This document shows, one piece after another, positions 60,241 through 64,000 of a stretch of DNA of 64,000 nt. The notes beneath the pieces are model-generated. The model saw only the letters and a list, made by a program, of their open reading frames with translations, was not told the DNA's origin and did not search any database. The position numbers and the translations under genes were made by a program. Position 1 is the stretch's first letter. The number at the start of each line of letters is the position of its first letter. This DNA is from Bacillus tuaregi. GTDB lineage: Bacteria > Bacillota > Bacilli > Bacillales > Cytobacillaceae. Where the stretch lies: assembly GCF_900104575.1 (NCBI RefSeq), contig NZ_LT629731.1, positions 2,492,689-2,556,688 of the forward strand. Direction: 5' to 3'.

Positions 60241-63200
60241 TTAGCCATTTAAAAATTGAAATTCTGTCCGACTTCCGCTCTTTGTCGCTACCACTTCAAG
60301 TCTAGCATCAATTCTTTCCTTCAATTCTGGAACATGAGAAATAATCCCGACAAGACGTCCGCTCGATTGGATATCAATTAGTGCTTCAATAGATTGGTCC
60401 AGTGATTCTGGATCAAGCGTCCCAAAACCTTCATCAATAAACATCGTTTCCAGTGAAACGCCGCCAGCATATTGCTGCACAATATCTGCTAGTCCTAATG
60501 CTAAAGAGAGAGCAGCTTTAAAGCTCTCACCGCCTGAAAGGGTTTTGACATGGCGCTCCTGACCCGTGTATTGGTCAAACACCAGTAGCTCTAGACCACT
60601 TTGCACATTTCCTTTCGACCGATCCGTTTTACGAAGAAGTTCATAACGTCCACTAGTCATTTTCTTTAAACGCTCATTTGCTTCGCGGAGGATATCATCA
60701 AGAAAAGCTGCCAGCACATACCTTTCAAACGTAATCCTGTGATTATTCTGTCCCTTTGCCATTTCATATAGATGGCCGATTAGTTCAAACTTTTCTTCAA
60801 GAGTCTTTATTTCATTGTTAATAGCTTGCACTTTTTCCGTAATTTGTTCATTTTCAGCTTTTCTTACATAAAGCCTGTTATATAGGTTTTGGATGGAAAG
60901 AATATCACTCTTAATCTTTTCTAATACAGCATTCAGCCCTTCAAGATCTGGCACTTTCATATTCATAAGTACTCTTTCCAATTCTTCAAATCGATCCTTG
61001 ACGGAACGATATTCCTCATGATAGGAACGAACCTCCTGCTGCAGCTGTTTAATTTCTGGCTCGGTTTTTTTCGCATTGGCATAGGAAGCGTATTCTCTAA
61101 AGCCCTGTTCCTCCATTTTAGTTTTAAACATTTCACGTTCAATTTTCAGCTTTTGTTCAGATGCTTCAGCTTGTTTTTCAGCTTCCTCACAGCGTGCCGT
61201 TTCAGTCAGGAGCATTTCATTTGTCTTTTGAAATTGAGCCTGTACCTGCTCCAATTTTTTCAGTTGCTCCTCATATAGTGAAACCGCCTTTTTCAACTCG
61301 GCTTCAAATGCAGAAATCGATTGTAAACCTTCAGGAATTTTCTCCTTCTTTTGTAAAAGGAGTGTATTCTTTTCGGTATATTGAATCGTTAAATGGTTAT
61401 GCTCTTCTGTTATTTCTGTAAGTTGGGCCTGTCTTTCTCTTAATTCTTGCTCATAGGATTCGATTTGTTCTTCAAGCATAACGAGCCTTTTCTTCTGCTC
61501 CTGAAGCATGGCCTGTCTTTGACTAAGCTGTCGCTTTTCAGCCTCGACAGTATTTTTCACTATGTCGAGCTCGGAAATAGCGAAATGGTCCCGATCATCA
61601 ATTATCCCCCTTTGAAGCTCTGTCAACGTTTCTTCCAGCGCTTTCTCTGTGGACTGTGCTCTCAATAGTGTTGATTCAGCCTGACGTTTTTCTTCTTCTA
61701 AATTAGCCAGCTGCAGTTTCGCCGCTCTTATATCCTCCTCAGATGGAATCTCCTTTTTTTCATTAAGTGCCGGATTAGGGTGATCGATGGACCCACAAAC
61801 GGGGCATTCCATCCCATTCTTTAATTGACCAGCTAAAATCGCAGCCTGACCATGCAGCCATTTTTGTTCCAGCTCTTGAACAAGAAGGACCGCATCCTTA
61901 TAGCGGGACTGTGCTTGATCAAAAAGACCTGTCAGCCGCTGACCTTTCTTCTTTGCTTCTTGAAAGTCCTTGTAGTATTGCTCACATTTGATAATTTTCT
62001 GGTAAACATTTTCCAGCTTGTCCATCATTCGTTCATTTTCATAATAGGTCACCTGCTGAAGTTCAAGTTGCTTTTTTTCGGACTGAATCAATTGGATTGA
62101 TTCGTTCATTGTTTTTATTCGTTCTTCATTGGTCTTTTTATCGAGAAGCCCATCCTGCAGCTGTTTATGGAGCCTTTTGACCTCCTGACTATATGACGAT
62201 AGCGAACGGACATCTCCTTCTATTTGCTTTAAGTGATGTACGTTTTCTAATAGAGCTTGACGGTGATGTTCTTTTTCCTTTTCCTTATTCAGTCTAAGCT
62301 CCCATTCAGCATATGATTGCGTTAAAGCCGCTTTTTTATCCCGAATAACTGCCATATTTGCTTTAGCACTGTCAAGTTCGCGCTTCAAACGGTGACATAA
62401 TTCTTCTTGGTTTGTCAACACGGCTGCCTTTTGAGCAAGGGTAATACAATCCTCCTTTTCATTAATCTCCTGTTTTTGCGCCTCCAGCTCTCGTTTTCTA
62501 ATCTGCAGTTCATCTCGTGCCTGCAACTGTTTCATGATGGCTTCTCCTTCATACAACTGCTGCTGAACCTTTTCTTTTTCAGCTTCCTTCAAGCTCATAT
62601 TCGTTTGCAGCTGCAGAAGCTCTGTCGCTAACAGCTCAATTTCTTCTTTCAAGAGCGGAAGTAGCTTCACATCATTTTCAGGCTCCTCTTTAAGAACACG
62701 CTTAAGCTCTTCAAGCAAGACAGGCTGAATACGGCTTAGATTTTGGTTCCGCTCATTCGTTTGTCTTTCTACTGCATTTTTCAGCTCTGTTGCTTCTTCC
62801 TTTAGCTTCTCCTCCACTCTTTTATATATTTCCGTATGAAATAACCGTTGAAGAATCAGTTCTTTCTCTTTGCTGTCAGAGGTTAACAGCTTTCGAAACT
62901 CTCCCTGTGGAATCATAAGGATTTGCCGAAATTGATTACTATCAATAAGCATGATTTCTTTTATTTTCACATCCACATCACGAACATTGGATGCTAGGAT
63001 TCGATAGCCTTCCTCATCTGCCACATATAGCTCCGCCTTTGCCCCAACCATTGTCATGCCTTCTCCGCGATCCTTTTTCTTTTCCTGCTGCGGTGAACGT
63101 CGAATCAAATAGGTTTTATTACGCAATCTGAACTCCAGCTCGACTTCAGTTAAAAAATGGTCGCTGGCAAATTGACTGCGAAGCTCTGAGCCATTTCGAT

Positions 63201-63378
63201 CCTCTCCACTTGCTTTGCCATAGATGGCATAGCTGATTCCATCAAAAATAGTTGTTTTCCCGGCACCTGTTTTTCCAGAAATGACAAACATCGTACGTGA
63301 GCCAAGTAAAGTAAAATCAATTTCCTCTTTAGCAGCATATGGACCAAAAGCCTGCATCGTTAATTTTAGCGGTCTCAT
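60241..63378 (-). CDS. sbcC: exonuclease subunit SbcC
   Basis: 1045 aa SMC-like ATPase. The N-terminal Walker A VISGKTGAGKTTIFDG lies near residue 34. Two long coiled coils flank a zinc hook CPVCGS near residue 530. The C-terminal half has signature LSGGESFKAALSLALGLA and Walker B TMFIDEGFGTLD. With SbcD it degrades hairpin and blocked DNA ends during repair. Its start overlaps the sbcD stop in an ATGA. The length is normal and the reading frame intact. Confidence 0.95.
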   Translation of the reverse strand: MRPLKLTMQAFGPYAAKEEIDFTLLGSRTMFVISGKTGAGKTTIFDGISYAIYGKASGEDRNGSELRSQFASDHFLTEVELEFRLRNKTYLIRRSPQQEKKKDRGEGMTMVGAKAELYVADEEGYRILASNVRDVDVKIKEIMLIDSNQFRQILMIPQGEFRKLLTSDSKEKELILQRLFHTEIYKRVEEKLKEEATELKNAVERQTNERNQNLSRIQPVLLEELKRVLKEEPENDVKLLPLLKEEIELLATELLQLQTNMSLKEAEKEKVQQQLYEGEAIMKQLQARDELQIRKRELEAQKQEINEKEDCITLAQKAAVLTNQEELCHRLKRELDSAKANMAVIRDKKAALTQSYAEWELRLNKEKEKEHHRQALLENVHHLKQIEGDVRSLSSYSQEVKRLHKQLQDGLLDKKTNEERIKTMNESIQLIQSEKKQLELQQVTYYENERMMDKLENVYQKIIKCEQYYKDFQEAKKKGQRLTGLFDQAQSRYKDAVLLVQELEQKWLHGQAAILAGQLKNGMECPVCGSIDHPNPALNEKKEIPSEEDIRAAKLQLANLEEEKRQAESTLLRAQSTEKALEETLTELQRGIIDDRDHFAISELDIVKNTVEAEKRQLSQRQAMLQEQKKRLVMLEEQIESYEQELRERQAQLTEITEEHNHLTIQYTEKNTLLLQKKEKIPEGLQSISAFEAELKKAVSLYEEQLKKLEQVQAQFQKTNEMLLTETARCEEAEKQAEASEQKLKIEREMFKTKMEEQGFREYASYANAKKTEPEIKQLQQEVRSYHEEYRSVKDRFEELERVLMNMKVPDLEGLNAVLEKIKSDILSIQNLYNRLYVRKAENEQITEKVQAINNEIKTLEEKFELIGHLYEMAKGQNNHRITFERYVLAAFLDDILREANERLKKMTSGRYELLRKTDRSKGNVQSGLELLVFDQYTGQERHVKTLSGGESFKAALSLALGLADIVQQYAGGVSLETMFIDEGFGTLDPESLDQSIEALIDIQSSGRLVGIISHVPELKERIDARLEVVATKSGSRTEFQFLNG

Positions 63379-64000
63379 TTTGCCACCTCTTCCTTCAGTA
63401 CTTTCCCGATTATTTCATTCATAACTTTTCGTTTACTCTCCGTAAACTCAAGTGTGGTCATCTCAGAATAAAATTGTTCAAATAACTCAAGCTCAGATTT
63501 CCGATGATCCTTGATGATCTGCATTTGCTGCTTTTTCTTCATATCTGTTTCGTGTATTTTCTTCTCTAAATGAAGAACATTTGGATAAATTTGCCTCAGT
63601 TTGCCTATCGGATCTAATAGAGCCCCTTCATCGAGAAGAGTGACCTTTAAATAGTCATCGACATTTTCATTTTGGTAGAATTTTGGATCAAGGAGCTGCT
63701 CTAAGGTACCCTCTATCTCACGCATATCATATCTCGGGGACAAGGAACGATATCGTATATCAAACTGACCTTTTTCATCCATTTCGATGATGGAGACAGA
63801 TTTTTTTTGCTTAGCTTCTGAAAAAGAATATTTCATTAACGAGCCGGAATATTTCACTTTAGGATGCTGGATTGCATCGGGGCTGTGAAGATGTCCAAGT
63901 GCCGTATAGGAAAATGACTCAAACAGATCAGCAGAAACACAACCCGAGCCTCCCACTGACAAGGTTCGCTCAGAATCACTTGTGGCACCACCTAAAACAA
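63375..64000 (-). CDS. sbcD: exonuclease subunit SbcD (C-terminal part, runs off the window)
   Basis: The frame is open to the right edge, so only the C-terminal two thirds or so is present. FVLGGATSDSERTLSVGGSGCVSADLF and FSYTALGHLH are the Mre11/SbcD nuclease-domain ending (the GHLH histidines bind metal), followed by VKYSGSLMKYSFSEAKQKKSV and a capping domain with helical end. Forms the nuclease with SbcC; the stop overlaps the sbcC start. Confidence 0.95.
   Translation of the reverse strand, partial: VLGGATSDSERTLSVGGSGCVSADLFESFSYTALGHLHSPDAIQHPKVKYSGSLMKYSFSEAKQKKSVSIIEMDEKGQFDIRYRSLSPRYDMREIEGTLEQLLDPKFYQNENVDDYLKVTLLDEGALLDPIGKLRQIYPNVLHLEKKIHETDMKKKQQMQIIKDHRKSELELFEQFYSEMTTLEFTESKRKVMNEIIGKVLKEEVAK

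Overview
The window is low-GC DNA from a spore-forming Bacillaceae bacterium (Bacillus/Neobacillus-like). Evidence: strong AGGAGG ribosome binding sites, many TTG and GTG starts, T-tailed hairpin terminators, and sporulation families (SpoVAF-type GerA protein, YteA, CsgA-like, YheC/YheD-type ATP-grasp, YqhV, YndM, phosphosulfolactate synthase). The species cannot be fixed from the sequence alone.

Layout. 1-7.3 kb: small membrane and secreted proteins, a TIGR01777 epimerase, a DUF1835-type protein, a solitary ABC-like ATPase and a membrane-anchored PstS-like protein. 7.3-9.0 kb: an IS110/IS1111-type element with a long structured 3' end, a bridge-RNA candidate. 9-12.4 kb: small secreted or membrane genes, a 31-codon gene and a frameshifted gene. 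12.4-18.7 kb: YaiI/YqxD, an acetyl-CoA hydrolase/transferase, a double VOC protein, a Crp/Fnr regulator, a tRNA-like sequence without a recognisable anticodon arm, and an aromatic-acid MFS transporter. 19.5-24.5 kb: a compact five-gene operon with two coat-like small proteins, an Asp/Glu-type racemase, a Mur ligase fused to a YheC/YheD ATP-grasp domain, and a second Mur ligase. Neither ligase has the UDP-substrate N-domain of MurF. This is the best candidate in the window for an undescribed peptide or poly-amino-acid pathway, probably spore-associated.

24.7-28.5 kb: small membrane and sporulation genes. 28.7-40.4 kb: a dispersed version of the B. subtilis yisZ-yitA-yitB-yitD-yitE-yitG region: YitE-like protein, APS kinase, ATP sulfurylase, YitG-like MFS, a TauE/SafE exporter, CysH, a histidine phosphatase and phosphosulfolactate synthase. 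Together these could turn sulfate into sulfite and then 3-sulfolactate, a known spore solute. No ComB phosphatase is seen, and the histidine phosphatase overlapping the synthase gene is a candidate replacement. The sat and synthase promoters share a block with identical spacing that looks like a sigma-K promoter. SpoVAF, YqhV and an RNase J lie between these genes.

40.7-46.4 kb: an EamA transporter, small genes (DUF4023, DUF3231), two related lipoproteins (one with an internal duplication), a ZIP metal transporter with an MntR-like box, and a structured IS200/IS605-like relic. 46.4-50.5 kb: a LysR regulator divergent from a ring-cleavage dioxygenase and an ACMSD-like decarboxylase, then a threonine dehydrogenase. 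50.8-54.2 kb: a PhnDCE-type ABC transporter. 54.2-64 kb: HelD, an M42 peptidase, SelB, and SbcC/SbcD (SbcD runs off the window edge).
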